Origin: Prevotella sp.
GTDB lineage: Bacteria; Bacteroidota; Bacteroidia; Bacteroidales; Bacteroidaceae
Length of the DNA stretch: 57,441 bases
NCBI GenBank assembly: GCA_022769285.1
Contig: JALEKD010000051.1
Coordinates: forward strand, 1-57,441
Reading direction: 5' to 3'
Numbering within the stretch: position 1 is the first letter of the stretch; the number at the start of each line of letters is the position of its first letter. Shown in pieces: positions 8,932 to 17,893 of the stretch. The notes below the pieces were generated by a model that made no database searches, was not told the DNA's origin, and was given only the letters and a program-made list of their open reading frames with translations. The position numbers and the translations under genes were made by a program.

Positions 8932-9460
8932 TTAGTTATATACGTGTGGATAAGGGTTGCATGGGCCGTGAGGCCGATGAAATGGACGAAAACAGCGGGC
9001 GCTGAGGCAGAGGTCACGGTGGCGGTTGGGCAGACCGAGGACAGGCCCCGCGGTTACACCTTAATATATATAGGGAGTGGCTGCCGTCCTCGCCATGGCT
9101 TGCCGCCTTGCCACCCAGGTGTTCTTTGCCGTGCGTGCTGCTTACAGGCGTATCGTAGCCGTTAGCCCAGGCCGCCCCTCGGCACTCAGCCCCTCGTCTG
9201 CAGCCTTTACGGCCAGCCCCTTAGCTATTGCGGACGAGCCACTAATCCGTAGGGCCATGCCCCTGACCAGTGCGGGCGAACCCGCAATAAGTGCGAGTTC
9301 GCCCGTAGTCGGTATTTTTTCCTTCTGAGGTGCCCCTCTGGGGCGAAGGGGTTTCCTTTGCTAATATAGAGTCTCCCTTTAGATGTATGGGTCTTCCTTT
9401 TGGGAGCATGGAGCACCCATTTTGATTTATGGGAACCCCTCCCGCCGAAAGCCCGATGGG
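8932..9460. other. Intergenic stretch without a recognisable gene
   Basis: This GC-rich spacer lies between the convergent ends of the SusC operon and the minus-strand gene at 9461. It carries GGTTACACCTTA followed by a TATATA tract and GGG at about 9052-9075, recurring at 23459-23485. A hairpin occupies 9272-9306. The plus-strand open frames here show no domain or convincing start. Confidence 0.6.
9272..9320 (+). terminator. Hairpin GGGCGAAC...GTTCGCCC with T tract
   Basis: GCGGGCGAACCCGC at 9272-9285 pairs with GCGAGTTCGCCCGT at 9293-9306 and is followed by six T at 9315-9320. It points as a plus-strand terminator although no plus-strand gene lies immediately before it. A related hairpin is at 10329-10369. 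Confidence 0.55.
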
Positions 9461-10012
9461 TTATTTCTTTTTCTTGAACAGGCCCTTTACCTTGCCGAAA
9501 GCCCCTTTGGCAGCATCGCCTATTTTGTTGACAGTGCCTTTGCCACCGTCTTTCTGCACATCGGCTACGCAGGGCACCCCGTTAGACACGCTGGGCACAG
9601 CCGCGCTGGCGCTGGCTCTGGGAGGATAGCCTGCCAGCCCCCCGAAGTAGTTGTACAGCTCCTCGTCGCGTTCCGGGCGACCCGAGGTGGTCTTCACGGC
9701 AGACTTCATGGACTCTCCACCCGAGCCCGTCACCGTTATCTCTGTAGGCGTGCCTTTGGCGTCGAGCGTTATGGCCACCTTGTACTGTCCCCGGGCGTTC
9801 TCCTTAGGTTTCAAGCTAAATGTTTCCTTGTTTCCCGTCTTCTTGTAGTTGATGATAGAGTAGCAAGGGTCATCGTCGCCATCCATCCAGTAGAGCTTCT
9901 TGGTACGGTCAATCACGTTGCGGCCACCATCCATGTACAGGAGTTGGATCTGGGCAGAGGCAGCCGTTACTACGGCCAGAAGGGCCATGGTTAGCAATAG
10001 TCTTGTCTTCAT
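9461..10012 (-). CDS. Small secreted protein of unknown function
   Basis: This is a 183-residue protein with a standard signal peptide (MKTRLLLTMALLAVVTAASA, cleavage before QIQLLYMDGG). The middle has a repeated beta-type pattern (YKVAITLDAKGTPTEITVTG). The C-terminus is strongly basic and ends KGAFGKVKGLFKKKK, which could contact the envelope or nucleic acid (speculation). I do not recognise a family. It is monocistronic on the minus strand, with a TAnnTTTG box at 10056-10063 on the edge of a repeat copy. Confidence 0.8.
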   Translation of the reverse strand: MKTRLLLTMALLAVVTAASAQIQLLYMDGGRNVIDRTKKLYWMDGDDDPCYSIINYKKTGNKETFSLKPKENARGQYKVAITLDAKGTPTEITVTGSGGESMKSAVKTTSGRPERDEELYNYFGGLAGYPPRASASAAVPSVSNGVPCVADVQKDGGKGTVNKIGDAAKGAFGKVKGLFKKKK

Positions 10013-10055
10013 AATAGATGGTGTTAGATGTTATTAAAAAATAAATTATCGCTGG

Positions 10056-10063
10056 CAAAGATA
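10056..10063 (-). promoter_or_regulatory. Putative -7 box (TATCTTTG) for the 9461-10012 gene
   Basis: Read on the minus strand the sequence is TATCTTTG, about 43 bp before the start codon. The box coincides with the outer edge of a 64-bp repeat copy. No TTTG is seen at the expected upstream spacing. Confidence 0.5.
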
Positions 10064-10131
10064 GTGCAAACCGAGCGGTATGAGCTTGCTCAAATACCCG
10101 AGGTGCCGCCTATCTTATGCAAAGATAGTGA
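10056..10131 (+). repeat. Single diverged copy of the 64-bp repeat
   Basis: The sequence CAAAGATAGTGCAAACCGAG, then ATGAGCTTGCTC, then CCCGAGGTGCCGCCTATCTT aligns along its length with the units at 28-219. The motif GCAAAGATAGTG occurs at both ends, so the unit is bounded by short direct repeats. The rest of the spacer to 10300 holds only a T-run/A-run palindrome (about 10164-10192) and a possible half copy of the element-A right arm near 10250 (ATATCGTGTAGGTCAGTCTC). Confidence 0.8.
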
Positions 10132-10328
10132 TAATTCTCAATACCACACCTATACTTGTCATCTTTTTTTATCCAGAGATGATAAAAAAATAGCGGGTCA
10201 TGTGTGCTATGAGACCGGGAACGCCCATGTGGCCTCGGTTTCGGTCCAATATCGTGTAGGTCAGTCTCTTTGTTAGGGTATGGGTGCCTGCGGATTAGTC
10301 AAAGGGCATCGCCCGTCTGCTATAAACC

Positions 10329-10375
10329 ATCACGGGCGAACCCGCACAGATGGCAGGTTCGCCCGTGATAATTTT
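10329..10375. terminator. Hairpin ATCACGGGCGAACC...GGTTCGCCCGTGAT
   Basis: The 14-bp arms at 10329-10342 and 10356-10369 are perfect complements, followed on the plus strand by ATAATTTTT. It lies about 95 bp beyond the stop of the minus-strand transporter and may end that transcript, although the T tract faces the other way. Confidence 0.6.
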
Positions 10376-10463
10376 TCCTATATGTAATACTCCCGTTAGG
10401 GTAGTGTGAGCCTTCTTTTTCGGAGTAGGGTAGGGCCTTCTCGGCTTTAGGGGCCTTTTCCCC

Positions 10464-11936
10464 TTATTGCTCCTTACGCCACAGCCGGCTCATGTCCTCC
10501 AGCGTCTTGCCCTTGGTCTCGGGCACCAGTCGCCAGACAAACACGGCAGCCGCCACGCATATCGCGCCGTACAGGCCGTAGGTAAACCAGTGGCCAAAGT
10601 GGTCGCCCTCGGTGATATGCATGTTGAACATGGGCACAAAGGTAGAACTTACTATCCAGTTGAATATCCACTGGAAAGCCACGGCTATGGCCACCGCCTT
10701 GCCACGTATGGTGTTGGGGAAAATCTCGGCTATGAGCACCCAGCAGATGGGCCCCCACGACATCATGAACGAGGCCGAGTAGAGCATGATGCCTAACATG
10801 GTTACCACCTGCATGGCGGCGTTGCCAAAGGTGGCCGCCACCATAAATGCACCCGTGGCCATGCCTATGCTGCCTATGATGAGCAGTGGCTTGCGCCCCA
10901 CACGCTCTACGGTAAACACGGCTATCAGCGTAAACGATATGTTGACCACGCCCATGATGACCGTTTGTACCATGGGGTTGTCCATGCCCATGTCGCCGAA
11001 GATGCGCGGCGCGTAGTAGAGCACTGCGTTGATGCCTATGGCCTGCTGGAACACGCTCAGCATGATGCCTATGAAGATACACAGGTACCCGTAGGCAAAG
11101 AGGCGCTCGGTCTTCACCGTCACGGTATTCTTGATGTCGGCCAGTATCTGTCCGGCGGCGCTGCCGTTGATGCGCTCCAGCACCCTCAGGGCCCGGCTTT
11201 CCTGGCCCGTCATCACCAGGTAGCGCGGCGTCTCGGGCACCAGGCAGATGAGCACCGCGAAGAGTCCTGCAGGCACCGCCTCGCTGCCAAACATATAGCG
11301 CCAGCCCGTAGCGGTGGTCCATGCTGCTGCGTCGGGGTTCACTATCTGGTTAACGCCATGCACCATCTCGATAACGGGGTTGGCGTGGCTGCCCAAGATG
11401 AGGAAGTTGACGAAGTAGACCACCAACTGGCCAAAGATGATGGCAAACTGGTTCCAGCTCACCAGCATGCCCCGTATGTTGGACGGTGCCACCTCGCCTA
11501 TGTACATGGGGCAGATGGCCGAGGCCAGTCCCACGCCCACGCCGCCTATGACGCGGTATATGTTGAACGCTATGAGCAGTCCCATGGTGGGCTCGCCCTC
11601 GCTGAAGAATATGAACTCTGGATACATGCTGCCCAGGGCCGACACGAAGAAGAGCACGCCGGCCAGGATGAGCGACCGCTTACGGCCCAGGTTGGTGGCC
11701 AGCCAGCCCGAGAGGGCACTGCCTATGACGCAGCCCACTAAGGCGCTGGCGCAGGTAAACCCGTGCCAAGCATTGGTATAAGTAAAATCGGTGGCACCCA
11801 TGAAGAATGCCTGGAGCCCTTTCTCGGCTCCTGAGATAACGGCTGTGTCGTAACCGAAGAGCAGTCCGCCGATAACGGCCACTAACACAATACTGAACAG
11901 GTAGGCTCGGCTACCCCGTTGAGTTGTTTCTATCAT
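10464..11936 (-). CDS. xylE: MFS sugar:proton symporter, XylE/GLUT type
   Basis: This is an inner-membrane sugar porter of the major facilitator superfamily, 490 residues with about 12 membrane segments. Family signatures are GGLLFGYDTAVISGA in helix 1, GRKRS after helix 2, PMYIGEVAPSNIRGMLVSWN, PETPRYLV, QQAIGINAVLYYAPRIF in helix 7, ERVGRKPLLIIGS and the terminal VPETKGKTLEDM. These are typical of D-xylose:H+ symporters and related hexose porters. With xylose isomerase and xylulokinase elsewhere in the window, D-xylose is a likely substrate, but the two loci are 30 kb apart and glucose or arabinose cannot be excluded. It is transcribed alone from a TACTTTTG box at 11994-12001. Confidence 0.9.
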   Translation of the reverse strand: MIETTQRGSRAYLFSIVLVAVIGGLLFGYDTAVISGAEKGLQAFFMGATDFTYTNAWHGFTCASALVGCVIGSALSGWLATNLGRKRSLILAGVLFFVSALGSMYPEFIFFSEGEPTMGLLIAFNIYRVIGGVGVGLASAICPMYIGEVAPSNIRGMLVSWNQFAIIFGQLVVYFVNFLILGSHANPVIEMVHGVNQIVNPDAAAWTTATGWRYMFGSEAVPAGLFAVLICLVPETPRYLVMTGQESRALRVLERINGSAAGQILADIKNTVTVKTERLFAYGYLCIFIGIMLSVFQQAIGINAVLYYAPRIFGDMGMDNPMVQTVIMGVVNISFTLIAVFTVERVGRKPLLIIGSIGMATGAFMVAATFGNAAMQVVTMLGIMLYSASFMMSWGPICWVLIAEIFPNTIRGKAVAIAVAFQWIFNWIVSSTFVPMFNMHITEGDHFGHWFTYGLYGAICVAAAVFVWRLVPETKGKTLEDMSRLWRKEQ

Positions 11937-11993
11937 GCTGTTGTTGCTTAGTTATATGTTTATTTAGGTTCGTTGTGTGCCTCTGCACCACTG

Positions 11994-12001
11994 CAAAAGT
12001 A
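11994..12001 (-). promoter_or_regulatory. Putative -7 box (TACTTTTG) for the sugar symporter
   Basis: The minus strand reads TACTTTTG about 57 bp before the ATG at 11936. A weak TTGC lies 21 bp further upstream. Confidence 0.5.
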
Positions 12002-12039
12002 CTGAAAATAGTCCGCAGAACCGCAAGAACGCCCTACTT

Positions 12040-12315
12040 TTTGAAGGGAAGAGGGTAAAAAAGTGAAAAGCGATGGACACGGGCAGCCCCGCGTAAGCCC
12101 CGCGCGCTGCGGGCGGGTCACCCCATAACGGCTGGAGTAGCTATGGGCAATGAAAAGATAGGTCTTTAGACTTCTAATGATGGCTCCCAGCAAGCTAAAG
12201 ATGGCTCCCAGCCTCGAAAAGACAGCCGCCAGAATTTTGGAAATAGTTCCCGTTACTCCGTAGCGTCCCTCTGTCCCCATACATTTTACCTTTTTCCTTT
12301 TTTCCCTTTCCCCTT
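12040..12315 (+). repeat. Dispersed palindromic element, copy A2
   Basis: The left flank is polypurine (GAAGAGGGTAAAAAAGTGAA near 12046). The core spans about 12153-12240 with AAAAGATAGGTCTTTAGA and two copies of ATGGCTCCCAGC (12180-12191 and 12201-12212). The right flank reads AAATAGTTCCCGTTAC, then CATTTTACC with T-rich sequence to 12315. It ends about 50 bp before the sufT-like promoter. Confidence 0.82.
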
Positions 12316-12365
12316 TTCAATTTATAATGACTCCTGGTATTGGATTAAAATACTTGGCCATTTGC

Positions 12366-12396
12366 TTTGCACTATCTGCGGTTTACATTATCTTTG
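12366..12396 (+). promoter_or_regulatory. Complete Bacteroidota-type promoter (TTTG-N19-TATCTTTG)
   Basis: TTTG at 12366-12369 and TATCTTTG at 12389-12396 are separated by exactly 19 bp, a perfect fit to the Bacteroides primary-sigma consensus. The ATG at 12414 follows at a sensible distance. This is one of the two clearest promoters in the window. Confidence 0.85.
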
Positions 12397-12413
12397 TACC
12401 TACAATCAACACA

Positions 12414-12740
12414 ATGACTATGACACAGGAAGAGAGAACCCGCATAGAGGAGCGCATCGTGGATGTGCTCAAGACCGTGTACGACCCCGAAATACCCGTC
12501 GATATATGGAACCTGGGCATGATTTACAAGATAGATGTCAAGGACGATGGAACGGTAGACATAGACATGACCTTCACGGCCCCCTCGTGTCCCGCCGCCG
12601 ACTTCATCCTGGAAGACGTGCGTACCAAGGTGGAGTCCATAGACGACGTGAAGGCCGCCAACGTGAACCTGGTGTTCGAGCCGGCATGGGATCAGAGTAT
12701 GATGAGCGAAGAGGCACGTGTAGAACTGGGTTTTGACTGA
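12414..12740 (+). CDS. SufT/MIP18-family iron-sulfur assembly protein (DUF59)
   Basis: This is a small cytosolic protein of the MIP18/DUF59 family, which assists iron-sulfur cluster maturation. The ATG at 12414 (MTMTQEERTR) is chosen because the upstream ATG at 12327 lies before the promoter; a second ATG at 12420 is equally possible. The signature segments are VYDPEIPVDIWNLGMIY and FTAPSCPAADFI with the conserved cysteine. It has about 108 residues, a normal length for the domain. The next gene starts 3 bp after the stop, so it is co-transcribed with the LpxH-like hydrolase. Confidence 0.88.
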   Translation: MTMTQEERTRIEERIVDVLKTVYDPEIPVDIWNLGMIYKIDVKDDGTVDIDMTFTAPSCPAADFILEDVRTKVESIDDVKAANVNLVFEPAWDQSMMSEEARVELGFD

Positions 12741-12743
12741 GCC

Positions 12744-13508
12744 ATGGGTAACGTTTACTTTCTATCAGATGCCCACCTGGGCTCGCTGGCCATCCCCCAC
12801 GCCCGGATGCAGGAACGCAGGCTTGTAAGGTTTCTCGACAGTATCAAGCCTAAGGCTTCGGCCATCTATATGCTCGGCGATATGTTCGATTTCTGGGACG
12901 AGTACCGCTACGTAGTGCCCAAGGGCTACACCCGTTTCCTCGGCAAGCTGTCTGAACTGACCGACAGCGGGGTCGAAGTACACTTCTTCACCGGCAACCA
13001 CGACCTGTGGACCTACGGTTACCTCCAGGACGAGTGTGGCGTGGTGGTACACAAGGTCCCCGTAACCACCGAGATATTGGGCCGTGTGTTCTACCTGGCC
13101 CATGGCGACGGCCTGGGCGACCCTGACCCCAAGTACCGCCTGCTCCACGCCCTCTTTCACAGCCGGGTTTGCCAGCGGCTGCTCAACGCCATCCACCCCC
13201 GCTGGGGCATGGCCCTCGGGCTCAACTGGGCTAAGCACAGCCGCCTGAAACGTGCTGACGGCAAGGAGCCCCCTTACCTGGGCGAGGACCGCGAGTACCT
13301 GGTGCGCTACGCCAAGGACTACCTGCGCTCCCATCAGGACATAGACTACTTTATGTTCGGGCACCGGCACATAGAACTGGACCTCATGCTGAGCCGCAAG
13401 ACACGGCTGATGATACTGGGCGACTGGATATGGCAGTTTACCTATGCTGTTTTCGACGGCGAGCACATGTTTATGGAAACGTATGTCGAGGGCGAGAGTC
13501 GCCCCTGA
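12744..13508 (+). CDS. lpxH: UDP-2,3-diacylglucosamine diphosphatase, LpxH type
   Basis: LpxH removes UMP from UDP-2,3-diacylglucosamine to give lipid X in lipid A synthesis, at the inner face of the membrane. The 254-residue protein has the calcineurin-like motifs in order: LSDAHLG, LGDMFDFWDEY, GNHDLW, LAHGDGLGDPD and FGHRHIELDL. The length and the GDMFDFW motif fit the LpxH group better than general phosphodiesterases. It follows the SufT-like gene by 3 bp and is closed by a long hairpin at 13563-13608. Confidence 0.88.
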   Translation: MGNVYFLSDAHLGSLAIPHARMQERRLVRFLDSIKPKASAIYMLGDMFDFWDEYRYVVPKGYTRFLGKLSELTDSGVEVHFFTGNHDLWTYGYLQDECGVVVHKVPVTTEILGRVFYLAHGDGLGDPDPKYRLLHALFHSRVCQRLLNAIHPRWGMALGLNWAKHSRLKRADGKEPPYLGEDREYLVRYAKDYLRSHQDIDYFMFGHRHIELDLMLSRKTRLMILGDWIWQFTYAVFDGEHMFMETYVEGESRP

Positions 13509-13562
13509 CGTCGCTTTAACTTTTATTACAAAAAGAAATTTTGTAAAAACAATATATAAGAC

Positions 13563-13608
13563 AAAAAAAAAGGCTACTTTTGTTATCAGTTAACACAAGT
13601 AGCCTTTT
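13563..13608. terminator. Long bidirectional hairpin between lpxH and fucI
   Basis: The arms AAAAGGCTACTTTTGTTA and TAACACAAGTAGCCTTTT pair over 18 bp with one mismatch, with A and T runs on both sides. TACTTTTG (13575-13582) inside the left arm also matches the -7 promoter consensus and is the only such box upstream of fucI, so terminator and promoter may overlap. Confidence 0.8.
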
Positions 13609-13681
13609 AATGTAACCTTATACGATTACCGTAGTACTGAGAGGGCACAGGCTAAGAACCGATAACTGTCTAACAACATAA

Positions 13682-15469
13682 ATGAACAAAACCATGAAGT
13701 ATCCTAAGATTGGAATCCGCCCCACTATTGACGGCCGTCAGGGCGGCGTGCGCGAAAGTCTTGAAGATAAGACTATGGCGTTGGCTCATGCAGTAGCCGA
13801 ACTCATCTCCAAGAATATCAAGAACGGCGACGGCTCGCCCGTAGAGTGTGTCATAGCCGACGGAACCATAGGCCGCGTGGCCGAGAGCGCTGCCTGCGCC
13901 GAGAAGTTTGAGCGCGAGGGCGTGGGAAGTACCATCACCGTTACATCGTGCTGGTGCTACGGCTCAGAGACCATGGATATGAATCCACACTACCCCAAGG
14001 CAGTGTGGGGATTTAACGGCACTGAGCGCCCAGGTGCCGTGTACCTGGCCGCAGTACTGGCTGCACATGCCCAGAAAGGCTTGCCGGCCTTCGGCATCTA
14101 CGGCCACGACGTACAGGACCTCAATGACAACACCATACCGGCCGACGTGGCCGAGAAGATACTCCGCTTTGCCCGCGCAGCCCAGGCTGTGGCCACCATG
14201 CGTGGCAAGAGCTACCTGAGTATGGGCAATACGTGTATGGGCATAGCCGGCAGTATCGTCAATGCCGACTTCTTCCAGGACTACTTAGGCATGCGTACCG
14301 AGTATGTGGATCTCGTGGAGATACTGCGCCGTATAGAGGAGGGCATCTACGACCCCGAGGAGTACCAGAAGGCCATGGCCTGGACCGAGAAGTACTGTAA
14401 GGTCAACGAGGGCCACGACTACAACACCGAGAAGGGCAAGGCCAAGACCCGCAGCCAGAAGGACGAGGACTGGGAGTTCACCGTCAAGAACATGCTTATC
14501 ATTAATGACCTTATGCACGGCAACCCCAAGCTCCTTGACCTCGGTTTCAAGGAGGAGAGCCTCGGCCACAACGCCATCGCTGCCGGCGTGCAGGGCCAGC
14601 GTCAGTGGACAGACTACAAGCCGAACTTCGACTTCCCCGAATCGCTGATGTGTACATCGTTCGACTGGAACGGCATACGCGAGGCCAACGTCCTGGCCAC
14701 CGAGAACGACTCTCTCAACGGTGTGGCTATGCTCTTTGGCCATCTGCTCACCAACAAGGGCGTCATGTTCTCAGACATACGTACCTACTGGAGCCCCGAG
14801 GCTGTTAAGCGCGTTACCGGCAAGGAGCCTACAGGCATGGCCGCAGGCGGATTTATCCACCTTATCAACTCGGGAGCCACCACGCTCGATGCCACCGGTG
14901 CCATGACCGACACCGAGGGCAACCCCACCATGAAGAACCCATGGGATATGACCCAGGCCGACGTAGAAGCCTGTCTGAAGGCCACCACCTGGTATCCCGC
15001 CGACAGAGACTACTTCCGCGGAGGCGGTTTCTCGAGCAACTTCCTTACCCGTGGCGGCATGCCGATGACCATGATGCGCGTAAACATCGTCAAGGGCTTA
15101 GGCCCCGTGCTTCAGATAGCCGAGGGATGGACCGTGGATCTCGACCCAGCCATCCACGACATCCTGAACAAGCGCACGGACAAGACCTGGCCTACCACCT
15201 GGTTTGTGCCAAGGCTCGACGCTACCCGCGATGCCTTCAAGGATGTCTACTCGGTTATGAATAACTGGGGCGCCAACCATGGGGCCATCGCCTACGGGCA
15301 CATTGGAGCCGACATCATTACCCTGGCTTCAATACTGCGTATCCCCGTATGTATGCACAACGTGGCCGACGACAAGATATTCCGTCCCGCTGCCTGGAAT
15401 GCTTTCGGTATGGACAAGGAAGGTGCCGACTACCGCGCCTGCGCCAACTTCGGCCCTATCTATAAGTAA
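13682..15469 (+). CDS. fucI: L-fucose isomerase
   Basis: FucI converts L-fucose to L-fuculose with Mn2+ in the cytosol. The 595-residue protein matches the roughly 590-residue enterobacterial enzyme throughout ([20 protein letters not shown] at the start). The catalytic residues known from E. coli (Glu337, Asp361, His528) correspond to E341 in [10 protein letters not shown]365 in SDIRTYWSP and H533 in [13 protein letters not shown]. The ATG at 13682 is used; a second at 13694 (MKYPKIG) is possible. FucP follows after a 108-bp gap with a hairpin. No fuculokinase or aldolase gene is in the window. D-arabinose isomerisation is a known side activity. Confidence 0.96.
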   Translation: MNKTMKYPKIGIRPTIDGRQGGVRESLEDKTMALAHAVAELISKNIKNGDGSPVECVIADGTIGRVAESAACAEKFEREGVGSTITVTSCWCYGSETMDMNPHYPKAVWGFNGTERPGAVYLAAVLAAHAQKGLPAFGIYGHDVQDLNDNTIPADVAEKILRFARAAQAVATMRGKSYLSMGNTCMGIAGSIVNADFFQDYLGMRTEYVDLVEILRRIEEGIYDPEEYQKAMAWTEKYCKVNEGHDYNTEKGKAKTRSQKDEDWEFTVKNMLIINDLMHGNPKLLDLGFKEESLGHNAIAAGVQGQRQWTDYKPNFDFPESLMCTSFDWNGIREANVLATENDSLNGVAMLFGHLLTNKGVMFSDIRTYWSPEAVKRVTGKEPTGMAAGGFIHLINSGATTLDATGAMTDTEGNPTMKNPWDMTQADVEACLKATTWYPADRDYFRGGGFSSNFLTRGGMPMTMMRVNIVKGLGPVLQIAEGWTVDLDPAIHDILNKRTDKTWPTTWFVPRLDATRDAFKDVYSVMNNWGANHGAIAYGHIGADIITLASILRIPVCMHNVADDKIFRPAAWNAFGMDKEGADYRACANFGPIYK

Positions 15470-15499
15470 CCGCTGCGGTCACCTATATTGTAATTAATG

Positions 15500-15562
15500 A
15501 ATGGGGGAGTCCGGAAACCACCCTGGCGGCAGCCATAGCCCGGCTCCCCCATTGTCTTTTTA
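15500..15562 (+). terminator. Hairpin between fucI and fucP (possible attenuator)
   Basis: ATGGGGGAGTCCGG at 15501-15514 pairs with CCGGCTCCCCCAT near 15539-15552, with a bulge, followed by TGTCTTTTT. It has the form of an intrinsic terminator inside the operon, so it may lower fucP expression relative to fucI or separate the two transcripts. Confidence 0.7.
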
Positions 15563-15577
15563 CCACTAATAACAACT

Positions 15578-16882
15578 ATGAAATCTTCTCGATTAGTAGA
15601 ACGTAAGTATCTCGTACCCTTTGTCCTGCTTACGGTACTCTTTGCCCTGTGGGGATTTGCCAACGACATTACCAACCCCATGGTGGCGGCCTTTGGCACA
15701 GTCATGGAGTTGCCCGTGGCCGAAGCCTCGCTGGTACAGTTTGCCTTCTATGGCGGCTATGCCACCATGGCCGTGCCCGCAGCCCTCTTCATACGCCGGT
15801 ATAGCTATAAGAACGGCATCATGCTGGGCTTGGCACTCTATGCTGTAGGCGCCTTTCTCTTCATTCCGGCCGCGGCTTATCAGCAGTTCTCCTTCTTCTG
15901 CATATCGCTGTACGTGCTCACTTTCGGGTTGGCTTTCCTGGAAACCACGGCCAACCCCTTTATCCTCTCCTTAGGCTCTAAGGACACGGCCACGCGCCGC
16001 CTGAACCTGGCGCAGGCTTTCAACCCCTTAGGCTCGCTCATGGGCATGGCCGTGGCCTCCTTTGTGGTGCTGCCCGACCTCTGGTCCGACCGGCGCGACG
16101 CTGCCGGCAACATCCTGTTCTCTTCCCTGAGCGAGGCCGAGAAGGCGGGCATCCGCCTGCACGACTTGGCGGTGATACGCGACCCCTATGTGGCCATCGG
16201 ACTGGTGGTGCTCATCATGCTCATCGTCATCGGCATTACCCGTATGCCTAAGCGCGACACCCCAGAGGCCCGGGGCAGCCTGCGAATTACTTTCCGACGG
16301 CTGGCAGCTAACAGGGCTTATGTCGAGGGCGTGTTCACGCAGATGTTCTACGTGGCCGCGCAGATAATGGTATGGACCTTTATCATACAGTATGCCGACA
16401 ACTTAGGCATCAACAAGGCCACCGCTCAGGCGTATAACATTGTGGCTATGGTGTTCTTCCTTTGCGGCCGGTTCATCAGCACCTTCCTCATGCGCTATGT
16501 CAATACGTGTCTGCTGTTGGCCGTGTTTGCCGTGTTTGCCGGTCTGTGTACCCTGGGCACCATCTTCATAGTGGGCCTGGCGGGCCTCTACTGTCTGGTG
16601 GCCATCAGTATATTCATGTCGCTTATGTTCCCCACCATATACGGTATAGCCCTTGAGAACGTGAGCCACGAGGATGCCAGTTTGGGTGCCGCCTTCTTAG
16701 TGATGGCCATCGTGGGCGGAGCCATCATGCCCCCGCTCCAGGGCATGATTATCGACCAGGGCACCGTGCTGGGCCTGCCAGCCGTCAATGCCTCCTTTGT
16801 ACTGCCCCTCATCAGTTTCAGCGTGGTATGTGCCTACGGCATCAGCCAGTATCGCGCCAGCCGGCGCACGGCAGCGGCATAG
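15578..16882 (+). CDS. fucP: L-fucose:proton symporter, FucP family
   Basis: This is an MFS inner-membrane transporter of 434 residues with about 12 hydrophobic segments. FucP-type features are the opening FVLLTVLFALWGFANDITNP, the helix 4 region LAFLETTANPFILSLG, the segment RLNLAQAFNPLGS and the C-terminal PTIYGIALE. Position after fucI supports L-fucose as substrate; close relatives also carry glucose or galactose. ATG 15578 is preceded by an A-rich leader. A hairpin terminator follows at 16907. Confidence 0.93.
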   Translation: MKSSRLVERKYLVPFVLLTVLFALWGFANDITNPMVAAFGTVMELPVAEASLVQFAFYGGYATMAVPAALFIRRYSYKNGIMLGLALYAVGAFLFIPAAAYQQFSFFCISLYVLTFGLAFLETTANPFILSLGSKDTATRRLNLAQAFNPLGSLMGMAVASFVVLPDLWSDRRDAAGNILFSSLSEAEKAGIRLHDLAVIRDPYVAIGLVVLIMLIVIGITRMPKRDTPEARGSLRITFRRLAANRAYVEGVFTQMFYVAAQIMVWTFIIQYADNLGINKATAQAYNIVAMVFFLCGRFISTFLMRYVNTCLLLAVFAVFAGLCTLGTIFIVGLAGLYCLVAISIFMSLMFPTIYGIALENVSHEDASLGAAFLVMAIVGGAIMPPLQGMIIDQGTVLGLPAVNASFVLPLISFSVVCAYGISQYRASRRTAAA

Positions 16883-16906
16883 CGTACCTCTTGCAGCCCT
16901 ATATAC

Positions 16907-16948
16907 CAGGCCATCAACACGTGTCTGACACGGGTTGATGGCCTTTGT
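16907..16948 (+). terminator. Intrinsic terminator after fucP
   Basis: GGCCATCAACACGTGTC pairs with GACACGGGTTGATGGCC, one mismatch, followed by TTTGTT. It begins about 25 bp after the fucP stop. Confidence 0.85.
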
Positions 16949-17003
16949 TCCATTACCGGATGAGTTAAAAAAAATAAAGAAATTGTTTTTTAAGGGATAT
17001 TCA

Positions 17004-17034
17004 TTGTTGATATTACGATTTTCATGTATATTCG
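17004..17034 (+). promoter_or_regulatory. Possible promoter for the AT-rich secreted-protein pair
   Basis: TTGT at 17004-17007 and TATATTCG at 17027-17034 are 19 bp apart and each differ by one base from the Bacteroidota consensus. The ATG is about 50 bp downstream. Confidence 0.4.
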
Positions 17035-17084
17035 CAATGTTAAAGTCTTAACAGCGCTCTTTAATTACTAATATTTCAAACCTA

Positions 17085-17888
17085 ATGACAATGGAAAAGA
17101 AAATATTTGCTATTATTGCCTTTTTCTTTATGGTAATTATGTTAGTTGTTTCTTGTAGTCAAGATGACAACAATGTGTTAAATTCGTCAGTTACTTCTAC
17201 AAAGGCTGCCTGTGTGGAAAATAACGTTGTCAATGATTATGCTGAGTTAGGGAAAATACCCGAAGAGAGCGCAAAAGTAATGGATGAGGCGGAACGAGAG
17301 GCCTGGCAGAAACTTAGTACTAAATATTATATCAAGAAGAATGTATTTCATTCTGCTTTTTACCAAAAACACAAGGCAGAAATACTGAAAAGAATATCGT
17401 TTCTGTACGACTATGCAGTAAAGAAGAATGCGCAGCCTTCTTATTTGTCATTTATTTGGGCAGAGAAAGAGATTACAGCAAAAGCAATGCGTCTATTTGA
17501 CGACAATGATTCGACAGCTACTGGTGGGTCTTCTACAGATATAGATGCTGATTCTGGTTATGTTGATTCTCCGAGTAAAAAAGAATACTATGCAACAGTA
17601 ACCTGCGAGGCATATAATTATAATGGAATACGTATGGAGGTTAGTTTACCTTATAAGGTGACTGAGGATGAATATAGAGTTACAATAGAGGCTACCGGCT
17701 CTAGTAGTTATGAAGTATATCCTGTTTATGCTTCTTTTTCTGGTTCTGCTACTATTGATATAGAGGAGAATGTAGCTTGCTGTTGGGTTTATGGAGATAT
17801 ATCTTACTATTATAGGAAATATAATGTCAATTATTATTCTACGTGTGACTTATTAGAGCATTTTAAGGAAACTAAACCTCAATGTTGA
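17085..17888 (+). CDS. AT-rich lipoprotein of unknown function
   Basis: This is a 267-residue predicted lipoprotein (EKKIFAIIAFFFMVIMLVVS followed by the lipobox cysteine). Residues about 50-130 are charged and helical (DEAEREAWQKLSTKYYIKK). A serine/threonine/aspartate-rich linker (DNDSTATGGSSTD) leads to a beta-rich C-terminal half with several tyrosines and cysteines (ENVACCWVYGDISYYYRKYN). I do not recognise a family. Base composition is clearly lower in GC than every neighbour, which suggests recent acquisition or relaxed selection. It overlaps the next gene region by TGATG and resembles it in domain order. Confidence 0.8.
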   Translation: MTMEKKIFAIIAFFFMVIMLVVSCSQDDNNVLNSSVTSTKAACVENNVVNDYAELGKIPEESAKVMDEAEREAWQKLSTKYYIKKNVFHSAFYQKHKAEILKRISFLYDYAVKKNAQPSYLSFIWAEKEITAKAMRLFDDNDSTATGGSSTDIDADSGYVDSPSKKEYYATVTCEAYNYNGIRMEVSLPYKVTEDEYRVTIEATGSSSYEVYPVYASFSGSATIDIEENVACCWVYGDISYYYRKYNVNYYSTCDLLEHFKETKPQC

Positions 17889-17893
17889 TGATT

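Noticed and set aside
8973..8988. 16-bp identity GCCGATGAAATGGACG with 55798-55813
   Set aside because: The flanks show no similarity, so this may be chance or a trace of old homology; I could not tie it to an element.
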